DNA of 64,000 nucleotides from Pseudomonas tructae (GCF_004214895.1 NZ_CP035952.1:2428501-2492500); one strand, 5' to 3'. Shown: positions 40,451 to 49,686, counted from the stretch's first letter. Program-made: numbers and translations. The notes: generated by a model from the letters alone, not told the origin.

Positions 40451-41383
40451 TCAATCCCTCAGCGTCATTGCGCCTGCAGGCATGCCCGTCGGCGGTAGCG
40501 CCTCCAACGCACTGGCGAGAAAATCGACAAACACCCGGACCTTCTGTGACACATGCCTGTGGCTTGCGTACAGCGCATAGATCGAGCGCCGAGGCATTGA
40601 CTGGCCAGGGAGCAGTTGCCGCAATTGGCCGCTGTCGAGCAACGGCCGGGCAATGAACGAGGGCAGGGCGCCGATACCAAGGCCCGCCAGCAACATCTCG
40701 CTCAGCATCAGGCTGTTGTCTACCGCAAGACGCACCGGCAGTTCCAGGCGGCTATTGCCTTGCGGGCCTTGTAGTTGCCAGATGCCGGGATGCTCGGCCA
40801 GGCGGTAGGCCAGGCAGCTGTGCTCGCGCAAGTCGTCGACGCTCTGGGGCGTGCCGTTGGCCTGCAAGTAGGCCGGTGCGGCGCAGATCACTTGCTCGAC
40901 TTCGCCCAGGCGTCGGGCGACCAGTGAGGAGTCCGGCAAGTGGCTGCGTATGCGCAGCGACACATCAAAGCCCTCGCTGACCACGTCCAGCAGGCGGTCG
41001 TCGAGAGTGAGTTCGACCTTGAGCTCCGGATAGCGCTGCATGAACCCCACCAGGATCGGCGACAGTACCTTGAGGCCGAACGACAGCGGGGCGTTGACCC
41101 GTAAGCGGCCACTGGGTTCGCGGGAGCCGTCCTGGGTTGCACGTTCCAGGGCGTCCAGTTCATCGAGCAGGTGGCAGCATTCGCTGAAGTACGCCTGGCC
41201 AGCCTCGGACAGGCTCATGCGGCGGGTGGTGCGCAGCAGCAACAGGCTGCCCAGGCGTTCCTCCAGTTGCCGCACCTGCTTGCTCACCGCCGCTGTGGAT
41301 TGGCCCAGGTCGACGGCAGCCAGGCTGAAGCTGCCGCGCTCAACCACACGGCGAAAGGTGCGCATAGCCGCCAATACATCCAT
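40451..41383 (-). CDS. LysR-family transcriptional regulator
   Basis: A 310-residue LysR regulator of the CrgA/AaeR group: M-R-T-F-R-R-V-V-E-R-G-S-F-S-L-A-A begins the helix-turn-helix, T-A-A-V-S-K-Q-V-R-Q-L-E-E-R-L-G completes it, and R-L-R-V-N-A-P-L-S-F-G-L opens the ligand domain. CAGGAGAAAAT precedes the ATG at 41383. It is divergent from the secreted cyclase gene across 95 bases and probably regulates it. Confidence 0.9.
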   Translation of the reverse strand: MDVLAAMRTFRRVVERGSFSLAAVDLGQSTAAVSKQVRQLEERLGSLLLLRTTRRMSLSEAGQAYFSECCHLLDELDALERATQDGSREPSGRLRVNAPLSFGLKVLSPILVGFMQRYPELKVELTLDDRLLDVVSEGFDVSLRIRSHLPDSSLVARRLGEVEQVICAAPAYLQANGTPQSVDDLREHSCLAYRLAEHPGIWQLQGPQGNSRLELPVRLAVDNSLMLSEMLLAGLGIGALPSFIARPLLDSGQLRQLLPGQSMPRRSIYALYASHRHVSQKVRVFVDFLASALEALPPTGMPAGAMTLRD

Positions 41384-41478
41384 ATTTTCTCCTGGGTTGA
41401 ATATCAATCAATGAAAAGGCTGATTATCTATGAAATTACAGTCAATAACATGAGCACTCCCCTTACAGGAGTCATGTC

Positions 41479-42477
41479 ATGTTGCAGCGTTCGTGGATCA
41501 AAAACCTTACCGGGCTGGCGCTGTTGTCGCTGTTCAGTTCACTGTGCAGTGCTGCTGCGCAGGCCAAGCCCGAGGTGGGTATCAGCCCCTGGGGGGCGAA
41601 GGACGAGATCGGTCGCCTGAACCTGATGACCCCGCAGTCGCAGGCGGCGATCATGGGCCGGGTCAATGGGGCACAGGCCTACGACCTGGCAGTGGAGTAC
41701 TTTGTCGGCATGCCCAGCTGGCAAGCGGCGGGTGATCCGCCTTATCAGATGTGGATGACCCATACCCCCCACGGCAATGTGATCGCCGACCCGATGCAGG
41801 TCGGCGAACCGATGAACCAGCACGTCAGCTACAGCGGTTCAGCGGTGTCCATGTATGCCCACATGGGTACCCACATCGACGCGCTCAATCACTTTGGCCT
41901 GGACGGCAAGATCTGGAACGGTTTCCGTGCCGACCAGCACCTGGGTGACCGTGGCTGGAATGTCACGGGTGCAGAAAAGCTGCCACCGATCATCGCCCGC
42001 GGGGTGATGATCGATGTCGCCGCGGCCAAGGGCCTGGAGCAACTGGCGGACAATTACCGCGTCACTCGCAGCGATCTGCAGCAGGCACTGAGCAAACAGC
42101 GCGTGGTGCTGGAGAAGGGTGACGTAGTGCTGATCCGTACCGGCCGCATGCGTGACTACGAGCACGCCCAGGCCTACATGGCCAACCCGCCAGGCCTGAG
42201 CCTGGATGCGGCGAAGTTCCTGGTGGAGGACAGCGGGGCCATGGTCGTGGGTGCCGACAACCTGAGTTTTGAAACCTTCCCCTCAGAGGTCGAGGGCAAC
42301 TACCTGCCGCTGCACACCTACTTGTTGGCCATGCAGGGTGCGCCGATCATCGAGTTGGTCAACCTGGAAGGGTTGTCCCGGGACAAGGTTTACCAGTTCG
42401 CTTTCGTCGGCGCTTCTTTGAAATTGCGCGGCGCTGATGCGGCGCCGATGCGCCCGATAGCCTTGCCGGTGAACTGA
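41479..42477 (+). CDS. Secreted cyclase-family hydrolase (kynurenine formamidase-like)
   Basis: A 332-residue member of the cyclase/metal-dependent amidohydrolase family (Pfam Cyclase). A signal peptide (L-A-L-L-S-L-F-S-S-L-C-S-A-A-A-Q-A) directs export. H-M-G-T-H-I-D-A-L-N-H-F (about 131-142) is the H-x-G-T-H-x-D metal motif, and G-D-V-V-L-I-R-T-G-R is the second conserved block. Relatives hydrolyse cyclic amides, lactones or N-formylkynurenine; the periplasmic location argues against kynurenine formamidase. It is probably regulated by the divergent LysR. Confidence 0.87.
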   Translation: MLQRSWIKNLTGLALLSLFSSLCSAAAQAKPEVGISPWGAKDEIGRLNLMTPQSQAAIMGRVNGAQAYDLAVEYFVGMPSWQAAGDPPYQMWMTHTPHGNVIADPMQVGEPMNQHVSYSGSAVSMYAHMGTHIDALNHFGLDGKIWNGFRADQHLGDRGWNVTGAEKLPPIIARGVMIDVAAAKGLEQLADNYRVTRSDLQQALSKQRVVLEKGDVVLIRTGRMRDYEHAQAYMANPPGLSLDAAKFLVEDSGAMVVGADNLSFETFPSEVEGNYLPLHTYLLAMQGAPIIELVNLEGLSRDKVYQFAFVGASLKLRGADAAPMRPIALPVN

Positions 42478-42513
42478 GGGCACGGAGCATATCCGTCCAC
42501 TCGCCAAGCGTGG

Positions 42514-43068
42514 TCACTTCACCTTGATGACGTCGTCGGGTTTCCAGGTCTGGTCATAGAAAGCGTCCTCACTGCCATACAGGCGCAGGGCAACGAGGAA
42601 GTTGCGGCCGGGGATGGTCTGGATGAACGCGGTATCAGCAACATCCGCCGGTTTATCCGGACCGAACCAGATTTCCACTGAACCATCGGCCTGCGTGGGG
42701 ATATCGTAGTAGCTGTTGGTGGATGGCAGCAGTTGCCTGGTTTCGGGCATGGTGCCGTCGGTGATGTTGTACGCCGTAACCGCCCAGAACAGCGCCGCCG
42801 GCGGGTTCGGTGGCAGACGCAGTTTGTAGGTGTTGCCGCCCTCGAGGAACGTGCCGTCCTTATCGCGCCCGGTGAACGGGTACTTGGAGCCGGCGCCGGT
42901 AGTGTGCATGACCATGGCCTTCACGTACTCCGCAGGCATCTGCACGCCAGCAGCAGGCAGGGTAATCGTGGGCGAAGCGCTTGCCGGGTCCGCCGCCTGG
43001 GTGCAGGTGATGCCCAGCGACAGACAGAAGATCGAGGCAGAAAGCGTTTTCAATGCGTAAGTCATCAT
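42514..43068 (-). CDS. DUF1214-domain periplasmic protein
   Basis: A 184-residue protein with a signal peptide (S-A-S-I-F-C-L-S-L-G-I-T-C-T-Q-A-A). The mature part fits DUF1214, normally the C-terminal half of DUF1254/DUF1214 proteins: N-T-Y-K-L-R-L-P-P-N-P-P-A-A-L-F-W-A-V-T-A-Y-N, D-G-S-V-E-I-W-F-G-P and F-L-V-A-L-R-L-Y-G-S. The N-terminal DUF1254 half is absent, so it is a stand-alone version. AAGGACGTCG precedes the ATG at 43068. It converges with the cyclase gene 36 bases away. Confidence 0.83.
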   Translation of the reverse strand: MMTYALKTLSASIFCLSLGITCTQAADPASASPTITLPAAGVQMPAEYVKAMVMHTTGAGSKYPFTGRDKDGTFLEGGNTYKLRLPPNPPAALFWAVTAYNITDGTMPETRQLLPSTNSYYDIPTQADGSVEIWFGPDKPADVADTAFIQTIPGRNFLVALRLYGSEDAFYDQTWKPDDVIKVK

Positions 43069-43414
43069 CGACGTCCTTGCATTCGTAAGAAGCATTGGAC
43101 GGAGTCGAATCTGCGAACTTCAGTGAGGGGCTTGCCTCACACTCAGCATTCCGCGCTCCGGAAAGGGAGCGTCTGGAGTCTAGACACGGCTTCTAAAACC
43201 GCAATTTCGCAACAGACGCGTCGAGAGACCAGGCGCAAACTTTCAACGCCTGCTATTGGCCATGTACTGCCTCTAATCGCTGGTGTGGATTTTCTAAAGT
43301 GGTCTGGCCAAATATCAAAAATTGGAGTGTATAGACGGGCCACTGGCGCGCTATAAATCTGTCACCCAGTGCACTGACAGCAGTTGGGGCCGACGCCGCT
43401 TTCAAGGAGTGAGC
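43069..43414. other. Intergenic region between DUF1214 and GNAT genes
   Basis: No gene is supported here. Two small inverted repeats are visible: CGCTCC/GGAGCG (43154-43171) and CTGTCA/TGACAG (43359-43380), the latter just before the GNAT start, where it could act as an operator. Divergent promoters for the two flanking genes should lie here. Confidence 0.45.
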
Positions 43415-43885
43415 ATGACAGCACTACAACAGGTTTTATCGATTCGCCCCGCAGAGCAAAAAGACTTCGAGCAGTGGTGCGAGTACTGGGCCAAGTATCA
43501 GGCGTTCTACAAGGTCGATATAGGCATGCAGACCACCCGGCTAACCTGGGCCCGCTTCTTTGACCGCAACGAACCTGTGCATTGCGCGGTAGCCTCTGAT
43601 GGCGAGCAGATCTACGGATTCGTCAACTTCGTCTTTCACCGTTCAACCTGGGGCCGCAATGACTTCTGCTACCTGGAAGACCTGTACGTCTGCCCAAGTG
43701 TACGAGGCCAGATGATCGGCAAGAAACTGATCGAATACGTGCAAGGCCAGGCGCGGGAAAAGAACTGCGACCGGCTGTACTGGCACACCCAGGAGACCAA
43801 TCACACCGCCCAACGGCTATACGACTGGATTGCCGAAAAGCCTGGCGTTATCGAGTACAGAATGGCGTTGGATGCGACTGCATAA
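43415..43885 (+). CDS. GNAT-family N-acetyltransferase
   Basis: A 156-residue acetyltransferase. I-R-P-A-E-Q-K-D-F-E-Q-W is the fold start, E-D-L-Y-V-C-P-S-V-R-G-Q-M-I-G (about residues 86-100) the acetyl-CoA loop and T-Q-E-T-N-H-T-A-Q-R-L-Y-D the last helix. It resembles GNATs acting on small amines or peptides (spermidine/diamine type), but the substrate cannot be told. AAGGAGTGAGC gives the start at 43415. Confidence 0.87.
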   Translation: MTALQQVLSIRPAEQKDFEQWCEYWAKYQAFYKVDIGMQTTRLTWARFFDRNEPVHCAVASDGEQIYGFVNFVFHRSTWGRNDFCYLEDLYVCPSVRGQMIGKKLIEYVQGQAREKNCDRLYWHTQETNHTAQRLYDWIAEKPGVIEYRMALDATA

Positions 43886-43923
43886 ACGTTACCCAGGCGA
43901 GGTTAGCGGCTAGGCTGGTTTTG

Positions 43924-44427
43924 CTACCTCGTCACTGTTCGCCAGGTCACCAGTCCATCCAGGCTATGGTTGGATTTCAGGTACTTGAGCACATTGTGTG
44001 CTTCGGCCTTTTCTTCAAACGGGCCGGCGAAAACGTGAGGTGCTTCATCGAGAATCGTTGGTAGGTCGATCAGCGCCATCTGGGCTGCCAAGGGTTCAAA
44101 TTCCTCATCGGTTTGGGCAGTGAAGCGTACTACCCAACCGCTGCGATCCCTGACGGCAATAGGCTCCACTTCGGCTGCGCAGTGTTTGCAGTGTGAGGCT
44201 GCTGCATTGATCGCTTGGGCGCAGGCAGGGCAGGGGCGCAGGTCTTCATGCACCAGCGCGTCAACACCGGTTTTTGCCAGTCGTGGCATTAACAACAAGG
44301 CGATCAGGGCTATACCGGGAAGGAACAGCCCGATGGCAAACCATCTTGGCCCTGATCGCCCTCGGGTACTTGCAAGGTAAGCGGTCACGCCCGTGAGAAT
44401 GAGCCAGAGGGGGAGTGGGATGCCCAT
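43924..44427 (-). CDS. Membrane protein with zinc ribbon
   Basis: A 167-residue protein: two transmembrane helices (about 4-19 and 28-48), then C-P-A-C-A-Q-A-I-N and C-K-H-C, a zinc ribbon of the type often attached to membrane proteins, then an acidic C-terminal domain of about 85 residues. AAGGACGTGCA precedes the ATG at 44427; upstream frame to 44607 is not supported. Function unknown. Confidence 0.7.
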   Translation of the reverse strand: MGIPLPLWLILTGVTAYLASTRGRSGPRWFAIGLFLPGIALIALLLMPRLAKTGVDALVHEDLRPCPACAQAINAAASHCKHCAAEVEPIAVRDRSGWVVRFTAQTDEEFEPLAAQMALIDLPTILDEAPHVFAGPFEEKAEAHNVLKYLKSNHSLDGLVTWRTVTR

Positions 44428-44584
44428 TGCACGTCCTTGTTTTAAATGTCGAGTGAGAGCCCGGTTGGTAGGGCCCGTCGAATTATCTACTGTTTGCCAG
44501 CAACGCCGCAAACAGGGAACAAGGGCTACGATCAATCGTGCTGGATGGGCTTCACCATCCAGCTTTCTCGACACTACACACAAC

Positions 44585-45460
44585 CTACAACGACACCAAC
44601 ACATCACACCGGGATTCGTTCAGCACATGCTTGGTGACGCTGCCAATCAGCAACTCCTCCAGCACGCTTTCACCCTGCTTGCCGATCACGATCAGATCGC
44701 AGTCCAGTTCCTGCTCTTGCTCCAGGATCCGCCAGGATGGGTCGCCGTGCACCACGATCTGCCGAGCATCGGCCACCCCGGCGGCTTGGCTCAAGGCGGC
44801 GAGTTGTTCCACGGCGTCTTTCTTGATGACATTGCGGTAGTGAGTGAGCGTGTCCTGGTCGATATGGGCGAAGCGCATGCTGCTTTCGAAGGGCGCTTCG
44901 TACACATGCAGGAGGATGATCTCGGCCTGCGGAGCAATTGCTTTTGCCAGTTCGATGGCGCGCAGCGATGAGGGCGAAAAATCAACCGGCACCAGCAACC
45001 TGCGGTACGCATCCCGGGGTGCCTGCTTGACCACCAGCAAAGGGCAGGGCATGCGGTTGAGCATTCGTTGCACGGTAGAGCCCAGCAACAGGCGCCGCGC
45101 CAGGTTCTGCCCCTTGGCCCCGCATACCAGCAGATCAGTGCGTTTGTCTTGCACCACCCGGGTGATTTCTGTGGCAACTGTGCCGGGCGCGACTTGCACA
45201 CCAGGGGCAATGGCGTAGCGGGCGAACAGCATGGCAGCCAGTGCGTGAAGCTTCTCGCCCGCGGTTTCCAGCACGCGTGTGAGCAGGGCTTCATCCGGTG
45301 CCACAACCTGCTTGAGACGCTCGAAAGGGGCCGGATTGGCAACGTAGAGCAAATCCAGCGCTGCTTGCTGCGCCTTGCTCAACAGTGCCGCGCGCTCTGC
45401 GGCGTTGCGGGCCGGGGTGGACAAGTCGGTGGCAACCAGTACGTGGTTCAGCGAGGTCAT
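44585..45460 (-). CDS. Tandem universal stress protein (two UspA domains)
   Basis: A 291-residue protein with two Usp domains (about 1-144 and 150-291). Each has the ATP loop: G-A-K-G-Q-N-x8-G-S-T in the first and G-K-Q-G-E-S-x8-G-S-V in the second. V-L-V-A-T-D-L-S and L-L-V-P-V-D-F-S start each domain. Tandem Usp proteins in Pseudomonas are induced under low oxygen and starvation. TAAGGAGCCCG precedes the ATG at 45460. Confidence 0.92.
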   Translation of the reverse strand: MTSLNHVLVATDLSTPARNAAERAALLSKAQQAALDLLYVANPAPFERLKQVVAPDEALLTRVLETAGEKLHALAAMLFARYAIAPGVQVAPGTVATEITRVVQDKRTDLLVCGAKGQNLARRLLLGSTVQRMLNRMPCPLLVVKQAPRDAYRRLLVPVDFSPSSLRAIELAKAIAPQAEIILLHVYEAPFESSMRFAHIDQDTLTHYRNVIKKDAVEQLAALSQAAGVADARQIVVHGDPSWRILEQEQELDCDLIVIGKQGESVLEELLIGSVTKHVLNESRCDVLVSL

Positions 45461-45892
45461 AACGGGCTCCTTATGCAATGCTGCGCACATGAATCGATGG
45501 CGTTGGCTGCTGATCGATCCGCTCCATGCTTTGGAGCATCGTCTCGCGAACCAGAGCGGGTGGATTGATTTGGGTCAAAGGAGTGGGCGTTGGTCTGGTA
45601 GGTGCTTTTGAGCTGGATGGAGGTGTGGATCTCGCACGGCGAACAGCGGGTCGATTCGACCCGAAGCGGTCACTAAAGCGATATCTGGACAGGTGTGGGA
45701 GCGGGCTTGCCCCGCGAACACGGGCGTAGTCCGTGCCAGGCAACTCCATTTCTGGGTTGGCCTCTTCGCGGGGCAAGCCCGCACAAGTAACTGCTGACCC
45801 ACCGGCAGTTTTGGGCCGATAGCTACCTTGTCATTTGCCAAAGCATAGGGCAGGGTCGATACCACGGACATCTCTGCCAAAGGAGTCACCCC
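45461..45892. other. Intergenic region with composite REP
   Basis: The gap between the universal stress gene and the aminotransferase gene holds the composite REP at 45694-45784 and no supported gene. A small plus-strand frame running through it encodes REP-derived peptides only. Confidence 0.55.
45694..45784. repeat. Composite REP element, reversed inner palindrome
   Basis: A full REP arm (45694-45718) and a shortened inverted arm (45764-45784) enclose GAACACGGGCGTAGTCCGTGCC, the inner palindrome of the 37442 and 47089 copies in reverse order with one change. Confidence 0.85.
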
Positions 45893-47026
45893 ATGTCAAA
45901 GCTATACCCCAGTATTGATCCTGAGGGGCTGGTCGAGTACTCGGTGGTCTACACCGACCGCTCGCTCAACCACATGTCGCAGTCATTTCAAGGCGTGATG
46001 AACAACATTTCCAGGACCCTGAAACAGGTCTACAACGCCCAGGCTGTTGCGGTCGTGCCGGGTAGCGGCACATTCGGCATGGAAGCGGTAGCGCGACAGT
46101 TTGCCACCGACCAGCAATGCCTGGTGATACGCAACGGTTGGTTCAGCTATCGCTGGAGCCAGATCCTTGAGGTGGGCAAGATCCCGGCGGCCACCACGGT
46201 GCTCAAAGCCCGACCGGTCGACACGGGTCGCCAGGCTGCCTACGCACCACCGCCTCTGGATGAAGTGCTGGCAGCCATTGAGGCTTCGAGGCCGCAGATT
46301 GTCTTCGCCCCTCACGTGGAAACCTCATCTGGGATTATCCTGCCCGATGACTACCTGCGGGCCGTCGGCGACGCCGTGCATGCGGTGGGCGGCCTGTTCG
46401 TGCTGGACTGCATCGCCTCAGGCACGATTTGGGTTGATATGCACAAGTGCGCAGTCGACCTGCTGATCAGCGCACCGCAGAAAGGCTGGAGCGCCTCGCC
46501 TTGTTGCGCCCTGGTGATGTTCAGTGATTTGGCCCTCGAGCGCATCGAGCAGACGCAGAGCAGCAGCTTCGCCTGCGACCTGAAAAAGTGGCTGCAGATC
46601 ATGCAAGCCTACGAACAGGGCGGGCATGCCTACCATGCAACCATGCCCAGCGATTCTCTCGCACGGTTTAGCGAGGTGATGAAAGAGATGCACGCGTATG
46701 GTTTCGACAAGGTTCGCGGCGAGCAACAGGCTTTGGGCGATCGGGTGCGCGCAATGTTGACTGGCAAAGGCTTCAAAAGCGTGGCCGCAGCCGGCTTTCA
46801 GGCCCCTGGCGTAGTGGTGAGCTACACCGATGATGCCGGCATCAAGAGCGGCAAGAAATTTGCCGACCATGGCCTGCAGATCGCCGCCGGCGTGCCGTTG
46901 CAATGCGACGAGCCGGCCGATTTCCAGACCTTTCGCATCGGTCTGTTCGGCCTCGAAAAGCTGCACAATATCGAGCGTACGGTCAGCACCCTCGAGCAGG
47001 CACTGGACGAAGTGCTGGCGAACTAG
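45893..47026 (+). CDS. Class V PLP-dependent aminotransferase (alanine-glyoxylate/serine-pyruvate type)
   Basis: A 377-residue class V aminotransferase. V-P-G-S-G-T-F-G-M-E-A (about 54-64) binds the PLP phosphate, H-V-E-T-S-S-G (about 140-146) stacks on the ring, V-L-D-C-I-A-S (about 168-174) holds the PLP-nitrogen aspartate, and A-P-Q-K-G-W-S-A-S-P (about 197-206) carries the Schiff-base lysine. It likely transfers amino groups between alanine/serine and glyoxylate/pyruvate; 2-aminoethylphosphonate-type relatives are possible. A ribosome site AAGGAG lies before the ATG. It is flanked by REP composites and has no operon partner. Confidence 0.88.
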   Translation: MSKLYPSIDPEGLVEYSVVYTDRSLNHMSQSFQGVMNNISRTLKQVYNAQAVAVVPGSGTFGMEAVARQFATDQQCLVIRNGWFSYRWSQILEVGKIPAATTVLKARPVDTGRQAAYAPPPLDEVLAAIEASRPQIVFAPHVETSSGIILPDDYLRAVGDAVHAVGGLFVLDCIASGTIWVDMHKCAVDLLISAPQKGWSASPCCALVMFSDLALERIEQTQSSSFACDLKKWLQIMQAYEQGGHAYHATMPSDSLARFSEVMKEMHAYGFDKVRGEQQALGDRVRAMLTGKGFKSVAAAGFQAPGVVVSYTDDAGIKSGKKFADHGLQIAAGVPLQCDEPADFQTFRIGLFGLEKLHNIERTVSTLEQALDEVLAN

Positions 47027-47088
47027 GCCGTCGTCTTGCCGGCAGCACGTGCCGCCGTGTGAGCTTTAGGAAGGCATCCTGCTGTCTC

Positions 47089-47198
47089 TGTGGGAGCGGC
47101 GATGCGGCGACCCGACTTGCCCCGCGAACAGGCCGGTCCAGAAATGGAGTGGCCTGGCACGGGCTACGCCCGTGTTCGCGGGGCAAGCCCGCTCCCAC
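47089..47198. repeat. Composite REP element with variant left arm
   Basis: The left arm is the variant type (with CGATGCGGCGACCCGAC inserted), the right arm standard. The inner palindrome is GGCACGGGCTACGCCCGTG. It ends 10 bases before the stop of the truncated VgrG gene. Confidence 0.85.
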
Positions 47199-47207
47199 CG
47201 AGGTGTA

Positions 47208-48389
47208 TTAGCGACAACATAAGCAGCCACTGACCAGCGGCTGATCGGGATCGCTTTCGAAAAATGTGACCATGACTTCCATACCCGCTCGAGGAGACGT
47301 CATTTCACAATCCCAATGGGAGGCCACCCTAAGCCAGCAACTGCTCTTGTCGTCAAATCTATCGTCGCGGTCCCAGGGGAGTTTGACCTTTACTCTTCCA
47401 AGGCGCTTCTCCTCGTCTTCCACCGCGATGACTACAGCCGTCTGGTTGCCGGACACCTGAGGCTTGTCGTGGGCCAAAGGCGGACGATAGGTGAGGTCCC
47501 ACGGAAGCGCCATAAAGCGGTTGCGGTAACCCTGTTGAAAGTCATCCTCATTGTCAGGGTTGCCACTGGCGACGTTCTCACCTGATACCTGCGGTTGCTT
47601 GCCTTCGTGGATCACTTGAGTCAGTAGCCATGGAGCGTTCAACGCTTGACGCGGATGGCCGGAGATTTCCAGCACATGGCCACTGGCTAAGCGGGTCTGG
47701 TCACTGTGCCCTTCAGCTTGACGACGGGTGAGGGGCCCCACACGCAGGTTGAGTCGACTGATCAGTGGCTGGTTGGCCACCCTGTCGTGCGCTTGTCCAA
47801 AAGCCGTGGTTTGCCCAATCCTGGGAAAAGCCGCTTGATCATCCGTAAAGACCAGCACGTGGTCGTGAGCACTGTGCTGGAAGTGAAAGTGGATACCTTC
47901 CTCTTCGCACAAGCGCTGAACAAAGTGCAAATCCGTTTCGCCGTATTGGGTGCAGTGGTCACGCGCGGGGTAGGTCGACCCTAGATGAAAGCGGTAAGCG
48001 TTGCCCACAATCCCATGCTCTTCCAATACCAAGGCAATGATTTTCGGTACCGAGAACTGTTGATAGATCCTCTGGTTGATTCGGTGGCGCAAGTAAGACA
48101 AGTGCGGTACGAGGGCCAGGTTGTAGTGCTGCAAGTGCTGTTCATCAGCGCTTTGAACGATGTGGTAAATCCGTCCATGAATGCCGTTACCCTGATTGTC
48201 GAAGCTCAGAAAAGCCTCGAGGTCGACAAGGCTTTCGAGCGTCAGGTCAGCGCGCTCGCTAACAAGCGCCACGTTGAAGAAGTAAGGCCTGCTGATTGCC
48301 TCCTCTCCGTTGAATGCGAGTACTTGAAAGTCGTGCTCAATGCCGTCGATGGTCAAACTGAAGTGCGACTGATGGGCTGGGCTGAACAT
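47208..48389 (-). CDS. VgrG tip protein truncated after the OB (gp5) domain
   Basis: A 393-residue protein that covers the gp27-like part of a type VI secretion VgrG (H-F-S-L-T-I-D-G; Q-Y-G-E-T-D-L-H-F-V-Q-R-L-C-E-E-E-G-I-H-F-H-F; T-A-V-V-I) and the start of the gp5 OB domain (G-R-V-K-V-K-L-P-W-D-R, W-L-R-V-A-S-H-W). Intact VgrGs continue for about 250-350 residues with the beta-helix spike. Here the frame ends in V-S-G-C-L-C-C-R-stop, where V-S-G-C-L-Y-H is expected, directly against a REP element. It is probably a non-functional orphan or a tip fragment; no other T6SS gene is nearby. Confidence 0.82.
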   Translation of the reverse strand: MFSPAHQSHFSLTIDGIEHDFQVLAFNGEEAISRPYFFNVALVSERADLTLESLVDLEAFLSFDNQGNGIHGRIYHIVQSADEQHLQHYNLALVPHLSYLRHRINQRIYQQFSVPKIIALVLEEHGIVGNAYRFHLGSTYPARDHCTQYGETDLHFVQRLCEEEGIHFHFQHSAHDHVLVFTDDQAAFPRIGQTTAFGQAHDRVANQPLISRLNLRVGPLTRRQAEGHSDQTRLASGHVLEISGHPRQALNAPWLLTQVIHEGKQPQVSGENVASGNPDNEDDFQQGYRNRFMALPWDLTYRPPLAHDKPQVSGNQTAVVIAVEDEEKRLGRVKVKLPWDRDDRFDDKSSCWLRVASHWDCEMTSPRAGMEVMVTFFESDPDQPLVSGCLCCR

Positions 48390-48504
48390 CCGCTGCTCCC
48401 TTTTTGCGCTGTAACGATCTGAGTAGCCTGAGCATCGCTGCTCGACCTTCGCCGAGGCACAAGCAAAGGCTTGCAGTGAGCAGCAGGCGACACTTCACTT
48501 CAGA

Positions 48505-49608
48505 TCACACACCACTCTTCACTTTGGTCCACACCCGTGTGCGGATTCGCTCCAGCTTCAATGGCAGTGGCTCGAGTGGAACAAGTGTAGCGATGGTCTT
48601 TTTGTCTGGATAAATCCAGGGATTGTCCCGCAACGTCTGTTCGACAAATTCAGTGGCGTTTTTATTTGCGTTAGGGTAGAGCGTGTGGTTTGACGTCTTG
48701 GCAATAATGTCGGGTCGCAGCATGTAGTTGATAAATGCCATGCCCTCCTTGGGGTGGGGAGCGTCTTTTAGCAGAACCAGGTTTTCCGACCAGACCAGCG
48801 CGCCTTCGCGAGGCAGGCTGTAGGTGATCTTGCGTCCAGTCTTGGCCTTCTCGTTTATGGCCTGTGCAGCAAGCGCACCATTGGCCCATCCCACCACCGC
48901 ACAAATATTGCCGTCGGCCAGGTCGGCGTCGATTCGGGATGAGTCGAAGTAGAGGACGTAAGGGCGGATTTTTAACAGCAGGGCTTGCGCTTTCTGGTAG
49001 TCCTCCGGGTTCTTGCTGTTGCTAGGGAGCCCGAGGTAATGCAGTGCAATTGAAATGATCTCACTGGGCGAGTCAAGCATTGCCACGCCACAGGACTGGA
49101 GCTTGCTGATGTTTTCTTCTTTGAAGATCAAATCCCAGCTGTTCACCGGTGCATGCTCACCCAATGCCGCTTTGACTTTGTCAACGTCATAGCCAATGCC
49201 GGTAGTGCCCCATAAATACGGCACAGCGTAGCGATTGCCAGGGTCGTTGACCGCAAGCTGGGCCAAGATGTCAGGGTCAATGTGCGACAAATTACTCAGT
49301 TGCTCACGATCCAAAGGCTGGAGTACACCCGCCTGGATCAGGCTGGGCAACACATTGGAGGTCGCCACCACCACGTCATACCCGGTGCGCCCGGCCATTA
49401 CCTTGCTCTGCATGATGTCGGCGCTATCGAACGCATCCATATGCAGCCTGGTGCCGGTTTCCTGCTCAAACGCTTTAGGGGTCTCCGGGGCGAGAAGTCC
49501 GAACCAGTTATACAGGTACATCCCGGGCTCTGGGGCCGCCACTGAGGTGCTTATCCCTGCACAGAGCAGTGACGCCGATAAAAGCGTTCGCAAATGTGAT
49601 TTTTTCAT
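48505..49608 (-). CDS. PotF-like ABC transporter substrate-binding protein
   Basis: A 367-residue periplasmic binding protein with a Sec signal peptide (L-L-S-A-S-L-L-C-A-G-I-S-T-S-V-A-A). M-Y-L-Y-N-W-F-G matches the family start L-x-x-Y-N-W, and Y-A-V-P-Y-L-W-G-T-T-G-I and V-V-G-W-A-N-G-A are pocket regions. The family binds putrescine, spermidine and related amines, but several typical pocket aspartates cannot be confirmed by eye. No transporter partners are linked. It is divergent from a LuxR-type regulator, which may control it. AAGGATGTTGC precedes the ATG at 49608. Confidence 0.85.
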   Translation of the reverse strand: MKKSHLRTLLSASLLCAGISTSVAAPEPGMYLYNWFGLLAPETPKAFEQETGTRLHMDAFDSADIMQSKVMAGRTGYDVVVATSNVLPSLIQAGVLQPLDREQLSNLSHIDPDILAQLAVNDPGNRYAVPYLWGTTGIGYDVDKVKAALGEHAPVNSWDLIFKEENISKLQSCGVAMLDSPSEIISIALHYLGLPSNSKNPEDYQKAQALLLKIRPYVLYFDSSRIDADLADGNICAVVGWANGALAAQAINEKAKTGRKITYSLPREGALVWSENLVLLKDAPHPKEGMAFINYMLRPDIIAKTSNHTLYPNANKNATEFVEQTLRDNPWIYPDKKTIATLVPLEPLPLKLERIRTRVWTKVKSGV

Positions 49609-49686
49609 GCAACATCCTTGTCTAGACACTGTACCCTGCTGGCCATCCTAGGCCTTGGCAGTGACTATACCGGCCACTAGCGAATA

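Noticed and set aside
37442..47198. Repeated palindromic units considered as a CRISPR array
   Set aside because: The units are far apart, are inverted rather than direct repeats, lack uniform spacers and match Pseudomonas REP elements.
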